From Spirochaetales bacterium UBA6872 (GTDB taxonomy: Bacteria; Spirochaetota; Spirochaetia; Sphaerochaetales; Sphaerochaetaceae), in contig DKCO01000001.1 of assembly GCA_002452215.1 (NCBI GenBank), positions 25,148 to 55,334 on the forward strand: a stretch of DNA of 30,187 nt, given 5' to 3'. This document shows, in pieces, positions 8,064 to 15,407 of this stretch; position 1 is the stretch's first letter, and each line of letters opens with the position of its first letter. Under the pieces are notes generated by a model that saw only the letters and a list, made by a program, of their open reading frames with translations, had not been told where the DNA came from and ran no database searches. A program made the translations under genes and the position numbers.

Positions 8064-9354
8064 CCTCGCCTCTATGTAGCCTCATAATAGCTGGAGTTGA
8101 GAAATCATTCGGATTCGAGTTTCTCTTGCCAAGCTGATTTTGCAAGTCTTGCCATCTATTGACTGTTATAGTCGAGGCGTCTTCTCTTGTATGCTGAGGC
8201 TCGCTAGCTCTTTTCCTCAAGCTATCTTGTTGAGATTCAAATGATGATGGCTTCTCGCTATGCATGGAGTAGTTCTGGCCATAGTACCTCTCCTGTTGAG
8301 GCTCATATCTTTTCTCTTCTTCCTCTCGTGCTTTCGAATAAAGCTCAGAATTATTGATTCCAGTAGATACATCCCTCTTTTCAAACCCAGTTGCAACAAC
8401 AGTGACTTTAAGCCTGTCGCCCAATGCTGGATTATATGATTGTCCTGCTGTGATCAAAGCATCTTCAGCAACATTGTTTGTAATAAGCTCGACAACATCC
8501 TGGTATTCTTTCAATGTAAGATTGTCGCCACCAGCAATGTTTACAAGAACAGCCTTTGCTCCATCTATAGACGCATTCTCCAACAAAGGATTGCTAATCG
8601 ATTGCTTTGCTGCCTCTACAGCTCTGTTTGCACCCTCTCCAAAGCCAAGTCCTATAAGAGCATCGCCTTTGCCTTTCATTACAGTCTTTACATCTGCAAA
8701 ATCTATATTTATCTCGCCTGGCTCCGTTATAAGATCGGATATTCCTTGCACAGATTGCATCAAAGCCGAATCAGCAAGCAGGAACGCTTGTCTAATAGGA
8801 GTATTGTTATCAACAACATTCAATAGATGTTGGTTAGGAATCAAAATGAGCGTATCAACATTCTTTCTAAGCTTCTCGATTCCTTGCTGCGCTAGCATAA
8901 GCTTTTTCTTGCCCTCGAAAGCAAATGGCGTTGTTACAACAGCAACAGTAAGCGCATTGCAAGTCTTTGCAATCTCAGCAACGACAGCAGCAGCTCCAGT
9001 TCCTGTTCCACCTCCCATTCCAGCTGTTATGAAGACCATGTCAACATTCTCTAGCTCTTTCTTTATCTCTTCTTTGCTCTCAATTGCAGCTTTTTCGCCA
9101 ATTTCAGGCTGCCCACCAGCTCCAAGACCTCCAGTCAACTCCTTGCCAATTGCAATTCGAGTTTGAGCATTTGAGCGCTGGAGCGCTTGCACATCTGTAT
9201 TAAGAGCAATAAAGGAAACCTTTTTCAAACCTGATGCAATCATTCTGTTGACAGCATTGCCACCGCCGCCACCAACACCGACGACCTTTATTATAGTAGG
9301 AGCTGTTTGCTCTCCTGTTGCAGTATCTTCAATATCGAAAATATTATATGCCAT
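8050..9354 (-). CDS. ftsZ: Cell division GTPase FtsZ
   Basis: This is the tubulin homologue that forms the division ring. The 434-residue protein has the glycine-rich N-terminal loop (residues 26-32), the tubulin signature GGGTGTG (114-120), the T7 synergy loop with NIDFADV (catalytic Asp residues), a variable charged Gln/Glu/Arg-rich linker from about 335, and a C-terminal peptide with DFSTPAIMRLHR (417-428), the docking site for FtsA and other partners. AAGGAG lies 5 bases before ATG 9354. It starts 9 bases after ftsA. All functional parts look intact, unlike the wall-synthesis genes of the same cluster. Confidence 0.98.
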   Translation of the reverse strand: MAYNIFDIEDTATGEQTAPTIIKVVGVGGGGGNAVNRMIASGLKKVSFIALNTDVQALQRSNAQTRIAIGKELTGGLGAGGQPEIGEKAAIESKEEIKKELENVDMVFITAGMGGGTGTGAAAVVAEIAKTCNALTVAVVTTPFAFEGKKKLMLAQQGIEKLRKNVDTLILIPNQHLLNVVDNNTPIRQAFLLADSALMQSVQGISDLITEPGEINIDFADVKTVMKGKGDALIGLGFGEGANRAVEAAKQSISNPLLENASIDGAKAVLVNIAGGDNLTLKEYQDVVELITNNVAEDALITAGQSYNPALGDRLKVTVVATGFEKRDVSTGINNSELYSKAREEEEKRYEPQQERYYGQNYSMHSEKPSSFESQQDSLRKRASEPQHTREDASTITVNRWQDLQNQLGKRNSNPNDFSTPAIMRLHRGEDDDR

Positions 9355-9363
9355 ATGCTCTCC

Positions 9364-10593
9364 TTAGAATAACTTGCCAAAGAAATTCTTTACTTTCCCG
9401 CCAAAGCCATTCTTTTCCTTATTTGATACGTAACTATTGCTATCCTTGTATTTTCTTGCTTCGTTCTTCAACAAGCCAAGCACTGTCGAATATCTTGGAT
9501 CGATATACATCCTATCGAGTCCATTGATTGCCTCTGGAAATCCGATTCTTGCAGGAAGGCGGAAGATCTCAGCAGCAAGCTCTGTAGCTCCAGAGAGAAG
9601 CGAGCCGCCACCAACAAGGACAATGCCAGCGCCAAAAACACCAGATATGCCATTTTCCTCAAACTTTTGCTTGATGATTGAAAACAGCTCAGCCATTCTT
9701 GCTTCAATTACTTTCGACATCTCTTTCTTTGGAAGCCTGATTGAAGGCTTTCCTCCAACAGCTGGTGTTATTATCATCTCACTAGAAGATATATTGGGAG
9801 AGTAGCAAGAACCATCAGAAATCTTTATCGATTCAGCAGCCGCTTTTGGAAGTTGCAACATATATGCAATATCTGATGTAACAGTCTCTCCACCCATGTC
9901 AAGTCCGCAAACATACAAAGGAGCTCCATTTTGGTAAACCATGCAATTTGTACTCCCAGAGCCAATATCGATGACAATCGCACCCATATCCTTCTCTTCT
10001 TGAGAAAGCACTACATCACTATCAGCAAGGCTTTTCAAAACAACCTTTTGCACTTGCAAACCAGCCTTTTGCACACACTTTTTCTGGTTTTGTATAATCG
10101 GCGACGAGCCGATGATAAGCAGAACTCTTGTATCTAGCCTATGAGCAAGCATATCAATAGGATCTTTTATGCCTTTTCTTGAATCTACTTGAAAATCCTG
10201 GACGAGAGTATGTATGACCTCCGTGTTTTGCGGAAGTTCACGATTCTTTGCAACATCTATCGATCTTCTTATATCCTCGGTTTTTATCTCTTGGTCTTTC
10301 GAGTTGATTCCAACGACGCCATTGGATTGTATTGCTTGGATATGTGAGCCTTCGATTGCGAGCATCACAGAACTCACCTCTGTTCCAGCTTGAATCTCTG
10401 CCTCTGAAACAACAGCATTGACAACTTTCACTGTTTGCTCCATGTTCACAATCGAGCCGTTTTTTACACCTTCGGAGGGACGTTCTGCAATAGACTCGAC
10501 CATAATCTGACCATCTCTTGAGACAGCTCCAATCACAACACGAGTCCAGCTAGTACCTATATCCAATCCCACAATAGATTTGTCAGTTGCCAC
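9364..10593 (-). CDS. ftsA: Cell division protein FtsA
   Basis: FtsA is the actin-like ATPase that tethers FtsZ filaments to the membrane and recruits late divisome proteins. The 409-residue product shows the phosphate-1 motif VGLDIGTSWTRVV (8-20), the SHS2/1C subdomain, the phosphate-2 motif AIVIDIGSGSTN (near 205-216), the adenosine motif IVLVGGGSLL, and a C-terminal amphipathic helix (about 396-409, GFGGKVKNFFGKLF) for membrane binding. The start is GTG at 10593 with GAGG about 7 bases upstream and follows ftsQ by 3 bases. Confidence 0.97.
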   Translation of the reverse strand: MATDKSIVGLDIGTSWTRVVIGAVSRDGQIMVESIAERPSEGVKNGSIVNMEQTVKVVNAVVSEAEIQAGTEVSSVMLAIEGSHIQAIQSNGVVGINSKDQEIKTEDIRRSIDVAKNRELPQNTEVIHTLVQDFQVDSRKGIKDPIDMLAHRLDTRVLLIIGSSPIIQNQKKCVQKAGLQVQKVVLKSLADSDVVLSQEEKDMGAIVIDIGSGSTNCMVYQNGAPLYVCGLDMGGETVTSDIAYMLQLPKAAAESIKISDGSCYSPNISSSEMIITPAVGGKPSIRLPKKEMSKVIEARMAELFSIIKQKFEENGISGVFGAGIVLVGGGSLLSGATELAAEIFRLPARIGFPEAINGLDRMYIDPRYSTVLGLLKNEARKYKDSNSYVSNKEKNGFGGKVKNFFGKLF

Positions 10594-10596
10594 ACT

Positions 10597-11331
10597 CTAC
10601 CTCTTTAACCTATACAGTCCACCGGATTCCAATCTATACAAACTATCTGAGAAGATTGTTTCAGACCTTCTGTCTTCGATATCTGAACATATCATGTCAA
10701 TGCAATCGTCAAGATAGCTTAGCTTTGTCAGATCATCGACAATTAGCTTAGATGAAAGACTCTCGAATTCTAGATTCAAAACCCCGCTTTCTATAGTTTC
10801 ATTATTGCTGAATTCTGCCTTTGTTATCAAGGTTTCTCTCCCATCCAAATCAAGCATGGAATCAATAACCAAGCTAAACTCTGGCGAGAATCCATATTTC
10901 TTCAAATAAACAAGATAGTCCTTGTCGACATCCAAGACAATATATGTTCTCTTCAATGATTCCAAGTCTTTGAAATCTATATGCGAAAGACTCGCACCAT
11001 CATAAAAACATACATCGTCACCGCTCTTTATCAGCAAGCCTCTCTCATTGATATCGGCCTTCAATAGAATCCTCTTGCGATGAAAGGAAATCTCAGCTTT
11101 CTCAACATATGCAAGGTCTTCTATCCTCTTCTCAAGAGACCTGACATTCGAGAGCAATACACTTTCATACAAACAAGATGACAAGATCTTCTTCTCGCTG
11201 TAAGTGGCTATTCCTGATATACAAACTTCATCAATCCTAGATAGAGGCATATATGCAATAGCAAAATAGAACAACAAAAGGAGTATAAGCAAGACAGTAG
11301 CAATGACTATTGCGATGCTATACTTTCTCAT
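10597..11331 (-). CDS. ftsQ: Divisome protein FtsQ/DivIB
   Basis: This is a bitopic membrane protein that links FtsL/FtsB to the septal wall synthase. The 244-residue product has a short cytoplasmic start, one membrane helix (about 5-28), a POTRA-like domain (about 32-100, beginning LSRIDEVCISGI) and a beta domain. It is recognised by architecture and its place just before ftsA rather than by strong motifs. It overlaps the ftsW-like gene by 14 bases. The C-terminal part is hard to align by eye, which is normal for this fast-evolving family. Confidence 0.8.
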   Translation of the reverse strand: MRKYSIAIVIATVLLILLLLFYFAIAYMPLSRIDEVCISGIATYSEKKILSSCLYESVLLSNVRSLEKRIEDLAYVEKAEISFHRKRILLKADINERGLLIKSGDDVCFYDGASLSHIDFKDLESLKRTYIVLDVDKDYLVYLKKYGFSPEFSLVIDSMLDLDGRETLITKAEFSNNETIESGVLNLEFESLSSKLIVDDLTKLSYLDDCIDMICSDIEDRRSETIFSDSLYRLESGGLYRLKR

Positions 11332-12499
11332 TCGATCTGCCCATCAAATATATGTATCTATATAGAATCAAAGAAGAAGTTACAAACATAAATTCCGCTG
11401 AAGGACAATATGAAAAAAAAGGAAAGGAAACAGGACCAAATGGGAAGATTCCTGCACAATACAGAGCACTGATCAAAGCTTGTACAACAACAATCGAGGA
11501 AAGAGCTATGCATGCACTTGCGATTGTGTACTCATTTTTCCTATATGCTCTTCTGGCTGCCATGATTCCTAGGAAGAAGTAGTTTAGGAATGCTACAAAG
11601 AAAAAAAACACACCAACAAAACCCAGCTCCTCCGAAATCGACGCAAAGATAAAATCGGACTCTACATTGGATAGAACGCCCAGCTTGTACAATCCCTTTC
11701 CAAGCCCAATGCCAGTCAGCCCACCTTCTTTTATAGCAAGCTGTGATACAAAGAGCGAATGATCATAAAAATCAGGATTTGCGACAGGCAGGATCGATGA
11801 GAAGAATGATGAGGAGAAAGGCGAATAAACGAAGATAAGAAAAAGAGCTGTCGAAAGCGCAAAAACCGCACAGATTGCAACAAAGCCCTTCTTTGCACCG
11901 GTCGACCTAAGCATAATAATGCTAACCGACACAATCAAGAAGTAATAACCCATCGAACTGACCAGAGCTGACAGTATTGCAATTGCAATTGCAATCAATG
12001 CAACGATAACAAAATATACGCCATTTATTTCCTTTCTTTTGTAAATTGCGGGAATTGCGCCCGATATAAGCGATATTACAGAAAATGCACCAAGTATTGG
12101 TCCAGATATTATATTGTGTCCAGAAATTGTAAATATCCCACAATCATTAAATGAAGGGAAAAGCATCAAAACAAGGACAACAAGTGAAAGCGGACAAAGA
12201 AAATAATAGCTCTTTTTTATAAATCTCAAGGGAAGGAAATCCAAGCAAAGACCCAAAAATAGCCCTGCAATAAATCCAATAACTTGATTCAGAAAATAAT
12301 GATAGTGCTCGAATCCATCTTTGACAGATACATCAAAAGTTGAGCTGTAAAGAAGCAAAAACCCAGATAGAACGATAAGCACAAGGAAAAAAATAAAAGT
12401 AAAAGGTGAAAACAGACCTTCACTTGAATCCTCATGATCAAGCTTAACCATATCGAAATCATCGTAGTTGGTGCTTTTGCTTTCTCCCATCTCCATCAT
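11318..12499 (-). CDS. ftsW: Degenerate SEDS protein, FtsW-like
   Basis: FtsW is the septal SEDS glycan polymerase that normally works with the PBP FtsI. The 393-residue product has a cytoplasmic N-terminal tail (about 30 residues) and about ten membrane segments. The GGLTGIGLGKG loop (259-269) and SDFIFASISEELG (281-293) are conserved, including Asp282 at the presumed catalytic position. Other signatures are lost. The NGAxRW/QPSE region reads as residues 117-150 without QPSE, the PDxGT loop is missing near 175-190, and the LPFISYGGSS motif is PFFSYCPSAE (361-370). It may be an inactive scaffold or a polymerase with altered partners. The gene sits between ftsL and ftsQ, where ftsW normally lies among mur genes. 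Confidence 0.8.
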   Translation of the reverse strand: MMEMGESKSTNYDDFDMVKLDHEDSSEGLFSPFTFIFFLVLIVLSGFLLLYSSTFDVSVKDGFEHYHYFLNQVIGFIAGLFLGLCLDFLPLRFIKKSYYFLCPLSLVVLVLMLFPSFNDCGIFTISGHNIISGPILGAFSVISLISGAIPAIYKRKEINGVYFVIVALIAIAIAILSALVSSMGYYFLIVSVSIIMLRSTGAKKGFVAICAVFALSTALFLIFVYSPFSSSFFSSILPVANPDFYDHSLFVSQLAIKEGGLTGIGLGKGLYKLGVLSNVESDFIFASISEELGFVGVFFFFVAFLNYFFLGIMAARRAYRKNEYTIASACIALSSIVVVQALISALYCAGIFPFGPVSFPFFSYCPSAEFMFVTSSLILYRYIYLMGRSNEKV

Positions 12500-12530
12500 T
12501 ATATTCCAAAGATCAAAAAATAAAACAAAG

Positions 12531-12794
12531 TCAGATTACACTGTTGGCTTTAACATACAAAGTCGACTGATACTCTTCATCGTCAAGATTGCTTGAGGAT
12601 GCAATCAATGCCCTCTCCTCATAATCCAAACCCTGAAGAGCTATCTGTGAAACAATCATCTCATGTCTTATAGTATTGTCAATACCAAGTTGCCACAATG
12701 GAATGAATGCGACTATGAAAGCAATAGCCAAAATAGCCAATGCTATGCATTTGAATCTAAAGTTAAAGTTTTTCTCCATTTCTATATCCTTCAT
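12531..12794 (-). CDS. ftsL: FtsL-like bitopic division protein
   Basis: The 87-residue protein has a short cytoplasmic tail, one membrane helix (about 14-36) and a short extracytoplasmic segment that could form the FtsL/FtsB coiled coil. Sequence signal is weak. The call rests on size, topology and position directly after rsmH, where ftsL lies in almost all dcw clusters. The start overlaps the rsmH stop in an ATGA arrangement. ATG 12779 with its own AAGGA is an alternative start. Confidence 0.7.
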   Translation of the reverse strand: MKDIEMEKNFNFRFKCIALAILAIAFIVAFIPLWQLGIDNTIRHEMIVSQIALQGLDYEERALIASSSNLDDEEYQSTLYVKANSVI

Positions 12795-13684
12795 AATACT
12801 TTCTCCACAACTCTTAGCTTTGCTGATCTTGATGGTGCATTTTCAATACACTCTTTCTCTCCTGGCACAATCGGTTTTTTTGTGAGAATCCTGATCCTGC
12901 TGTCGCTCTTTTTTTCCTCATCTTTGAAAAACCACTTCACAATCCTGTCTTCCAGACTATGGAATGTTATGACAGCAACTCGTCCACCTGGCTTTAGCAC
13001 TCGGATTGCATTGTCAAGCGCTGGAGAGATACGATCAAGCTCTTTGTTGACTTCGATTCTCAATGCTTGGAATGTCCTTGTTGCAGGATGTATTCTTCCA
13101 TATCTGTATTCTTTAGGAACAGCTGAAAAAACAATAGAAGCAAGCACCTCAGAGCTCTCTATCTTGCTATCTTTCCTTGCTTCGACAATCGCTCTTGCAA
13201 TCCGTCTTGAATAGCGTTCCTCTCCATAGCGGTATATTACATTTGCAAGTTCTATCTCAGGATATTCGTTGACGATTGTCTTTGCTGATAGGCTTTGCGA
13301 TGAATCAAGACGCATATCAAGTTTCTCGTCTTTTCGGAATGAAAAGCCTCTCATGCTCTCTTCGTAATGAAACATCGAGATGCCAAGATCGAAGAGAATT
13401 GCATTTGCAGACTCGCTCTCCGCTTCCTCAAGATATGTATCAAACCAAGTGTTCACAGGAATAAAGCGATTGGAAAAAGGCTTCAACCTCTCTATAGCTT
13501 TTTTTTGTATTTCCTTGTCCCGATCCAATCCTATTACTGTAAGATTTGGGTATTTAGACAAAAAAAGAGAAGTATGACCTCCCTCGCCTGTTGTGCAATC
13601 AATAAGTATAGTGTTCTTATCTTGTTCTAGAGGAAGACTTGACAGGACTTCTTCATGCATTACTGGATAATGAAGGATTTGCAT
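12791..13684 (-). CDS. rsmH: 16S rRNA N4-methyltransferase RsmH (MraW)
   Basis: RsmH uses S-adenosylmethionine to methylate N4 of C1402 in the 16S rRNA P site. The 297-residue protein has normal length and the family start LHYPVMHEEVL, SAM motif I with DCTTGEGGH (29-37), the LFDLGIS segment, the YGEERYSRRIARAI motif, and HPATRTFQALRI(E)VN with the later FHSLEDRIVK. AAGGAG lies 8 bases before ATG 13684, 5 bases after mraZ. It is the second gene of the dcw cluster, as in most bacteria. Confidence 0.97.
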   Translation of the reverse strand: MQILHYPVMHEEVLSSLPLEQDKNTILIDCTTGEGGHTSLFLSKYPNLTVIGLDRDKEIQKKAIERLKPFSNRFIPVNTWFDTYLEEAESESANAILFDLGISMFHYEESMRGFSFRKDEKLDMRLDSSQSLSAKTIVNEYPEIELANVIYRYGEERYSRRIARAIVEARKDSKIESSEVLASIVFSAVPKEYRYGRIHPATRTFQALRIEVNKELDRISPALDNAIRVLKPGGRVAVITFHSLEDRIVKWFFKDEEKKSDSRIRILTKKPIVPGEKECIENAPSRSAKLRVVEKVL

Positions 13685-13689
13685 AAAAC

Positions 13690-14151
13690 CTACTCCTTTG
13701 CTTCCTCATAAAGACTTTGCGCGAGTTCCGATATATCCTCTTCGTCAGCTTCCTCAGCTTCCCTATAAACCTCTGGGTTCCATATTTCAATCGAATACCC
13801 AGCACCTATCAAAAGAGCCTCCCCTTTATTCAAGAGTTGGTACTTCTCCCTGTTTTGAAGGGGGATGTTGATTCTTCCAGAGCTATCTACATCTACATAG
13901 ATTGCGGGAGAAATGAGCTTTCTGATCAACTTTCTTTTTTTCTCATCCAGCATCGCTTTGGGGGTTGATAATATTGGCTTGCTGAACTCGTTTTCAAAGT
14001 AATCAGGAGTCATAAGCATTAGATGGTTTCCATCCAACCCTGGAAGAACAACTACCTGCTCTGCGGAAAGAAGGTTTCTTAGTCGTGCTGGCAAAGATAG
14101 ACGACCTTTATCGTCGAACTTTGAATTATACATTCCTGTAAGAAAAGCCAT
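13690..14151 (-). CDS. mraZ: Transcriptional regulator MraZ
   Basis: MraZ is an AbrB-fold, ring-forming repressor that binds TGGGN direct repeats in front of its own operon. From ATG 14151 the protein has 153 residues, the usual length. It contains two SpoVT-AbrB domains marked by DDKGRLSLPARLR and VDSSGRINIP. This start is preferred over a GTG at 14184 because GGTGG precedes it, it gives the usual MTxxxxSKFDDKGR-type beginning, and the longer form would place its N-terminus within the operator. It heads the dcw cluster. Confidence 0.95.
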   Translation of the reverse strand: MAFLTGMYNSKFDDKGRLSLPARLRNLLSAEQVVVLPGLDGNHLMLMTPDYFENEFSKPILSTPKAMLDEKKRKLIRKLISPAIYVDVDSSGRINIPLQNREKYQLLNKGEALLIGAGYSIEIWNPEVYREAEEADEEDISELAQSLYEEAKE

Positions 14152-14158
14152 CTTTTCC

Positions 14159-14193
14159 ACCCATTTTATGGGAAAGTATCCCACCTACACCCA
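14159..14193 (-). promoter_or_regulatory. MraZ operator: four TGGG boxes at 10-bp spacing
   Basis: Read on the minus strand, the boxes are TGGGT (14189-14193), TGGGA (14179-14183), an inverted TCCCA (14169-14173) and TGGGT (14159-14163), each exactly 10 bases from the next. Direct TGGGN boxes separated by 5 bases are the known MraZ target. The last box overlaps the mraZ ribosome binding site region. The array lies just downstream of the -10, so bound MraZ should block initiation or escape. Confidence 0.85.
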
Positions 14194-14195
14194 CA

Positions 14196-14224
14196 ACAAT
14201 ACACCAAATGCTCCACCAGTGCAA
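14196..14224 (-). promoter_or_regulatory. Candidate promoter of the mraZ-dcw operon
   Basis: On the minus strand, TTGCAC (14219-14224) and TATTGT (14196-14201) are 17 bases apart. The predicted start falls in the first MraZ box, which fits autoregulation. Confidence 0.6.
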
Positions 14225-14260
14225 TAGTTTTGTTTGAAAATCAAGTGAAAGAAATTGCAT

Positions 14261-14293
14261 AAAAAAAAGGGCCTTCTATCATGAAGAACCCTT
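14261..14293 (-). terminator. Rho-independent terminator after arcC
   Basis: On the minus strand a stem of about ten pairs (AAGGG.. with ..CCCTT, one bulged T and one G-T pair) around a six-base loop is followed by eight T residues. It lies about 20 bases after the arcC stop. Confidence 0.85.
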
Positions 14294-14313
14294 CTTTGTC
14301 TAGCTGATTCGAG

Positions 14314-15258
14314 CTATTTTACAATCTTTGTCCCTTTGTCTTTGTAAAGTGCATCATATAGATTCTCTGGATCTGTTACAATGCCGACATTTCCAGTTGT
14401 CGATACAAAGTCAACTATTGCTTGAATTTTTGGAAGCATTGATCCTGGTGCAAAATGCCCTTCAGCTATATACTCCTTTGCTTTTTCAATATCGATTTCG
14501 TCCAACGAAAGCTGATTTGGCTTTCCATAGTTAAGACAAACCTTCTCAACTGCTGTAGAAATAACAAAAAGATCTGCATTCAAATCCTTTGCAAGCATTG
14601 CAGCAGCAAGGTCTTTGTCAATCACAGCTTCTCGCCCAAGCAACATTCCATCCTTGTCTTTAGCAACAGGGATTCCACCACCTCCAGCCGCTATAACGAT
14701 TATGCCATTGTCAATGAGGCACTTTATCGTTTCAAGCTCGATTATCGAGCGTGGCTTTGGTGATGCGACAACTCGCCTCCATCCTCTTCCAGCATCCTCG
14801 ACTACACTCCAGCCATCTTTTCTCTCATGCTCTTTAGCAACTTCCTCACTCATAAAAGAGCCAATCGGCTTTGTCGGCTTTTTAAATGATGGATCGCTAT
14901 CAGAAACCTCTACTTGGGTAACAACAGTCGCAACATTTTTCTTTATCTTAAGCGCCTTGAACTCGTTATCCAAGGCTTTTTGAAGCTGGTAACCTATTGC
15001 ACCCTGAGTATCTGCGACGCAAGAATCGAGCGGAACTGAATGGAGCTCAGTGGATGCAATCTCCGCACGTCGCAAGATATATCCAACCTGTGGACCATTT
15101 CCATGCGCAATTACTACCCTGTTTCCAGCCTCGACAAGACGTGCTATATGATGAGCTGTCTTCTTTGCTGCATCATATTGAGATGCCACAGTTACATGCT
15201 TCGAATCCTCTATAAGAGAATTGCCTCCGATGGCAATGACTATCAATTTTCCTTCCAT
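14314..15258 (-). CDS. arcC: Carbamate kinase
   Basis: Carbamate kinase makes ATP and carbamate from carbamoyl phosphate and ADP, usually as the last step of arginine deiminase or agmatine/purine fermentation. The 314-residue protein has the kinase start IVIAIGGNSLI, the HGNGPQVG loop, the diagnostic DAGRGWRRVVASPKP stretch, the AAGGGGIPV motif and the ADP-site segment VIDKDLAAAMLA. ATG 15258 with GAGG 8 bases upstream is preferred over upstream in-frame starts, since the extra 20 residues are unlike the family. No arcA or arcB is visible, so the pathway it serves here is open. It stands alone between two terminators/promoters and diverges from lon. Confidence 0.96.
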   Translation of the reverse strand: MEGKLIVIAIGGNSLIEDSKHVTVASQYDAAKKTAHHIARLVEAGNRVVIAHGNGPQVGYILRRAEIASTELHSVPLDSCVADTQGAIGYQLQKALDNEFKALKIKKNVATVVTQVEVSDSDPSFKKPTKPIGSFMSEEVAKEHERKDGWSVVEDAGRGWRRVVASPKPRSIIELETIKCLIDNGIIVIAAGGGGIPVAKDKDGMLLGREAVIDKDLAAAMLAKDLNADLFVISTAVEKVCLNYGKPNQLSLDEIDIEKAKEYIAEGHFAPGSMLPKIQAIVDFVSTTGNVGIVTDPENLYDALYKDKGTKIVK

Positions 15259-15349
15259 CTTCCAACCTCTTCTTATACAATAGCACGATTGCAACAAAAC
15301 GCAACAAAAATAATGCAAATAATCTCAACTTATTCTTTTCTTTTGCAAT

Positions 15350-15378
15350 TTCACATTTTTACCATTGGGTATTATATT
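15350..15378 (+). promoter_or_regulatory. Candidate promoter of the lon operon
   Basis: TTCACA (15350-15355) and TATATT (15373-15378) are 17 bases apart, each one mismatch from consensus. They lie about 30 bases upstream of the lon ATG. I see no CIRCE element or other heat-shock operator here. Confidence 0.55.
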
Positions 15379-15407
15379 TACAGTTAAGAACTAATAAAGA
15401 GGTATAT

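Noticed and set aside
8354..9166. Long plus-strand open frame opposite ftsZ (270 codons)
   Set aside because: It is wholly antisense to conserved ftsZ, with Ser/Phe/Pro-rich composition typical of a shadow frame.
15259..15407. CIRCE heat-shock element in front of lon
   Set aside because: No TTAGCACTC / GAGTGCTAA inverted repeat is present.
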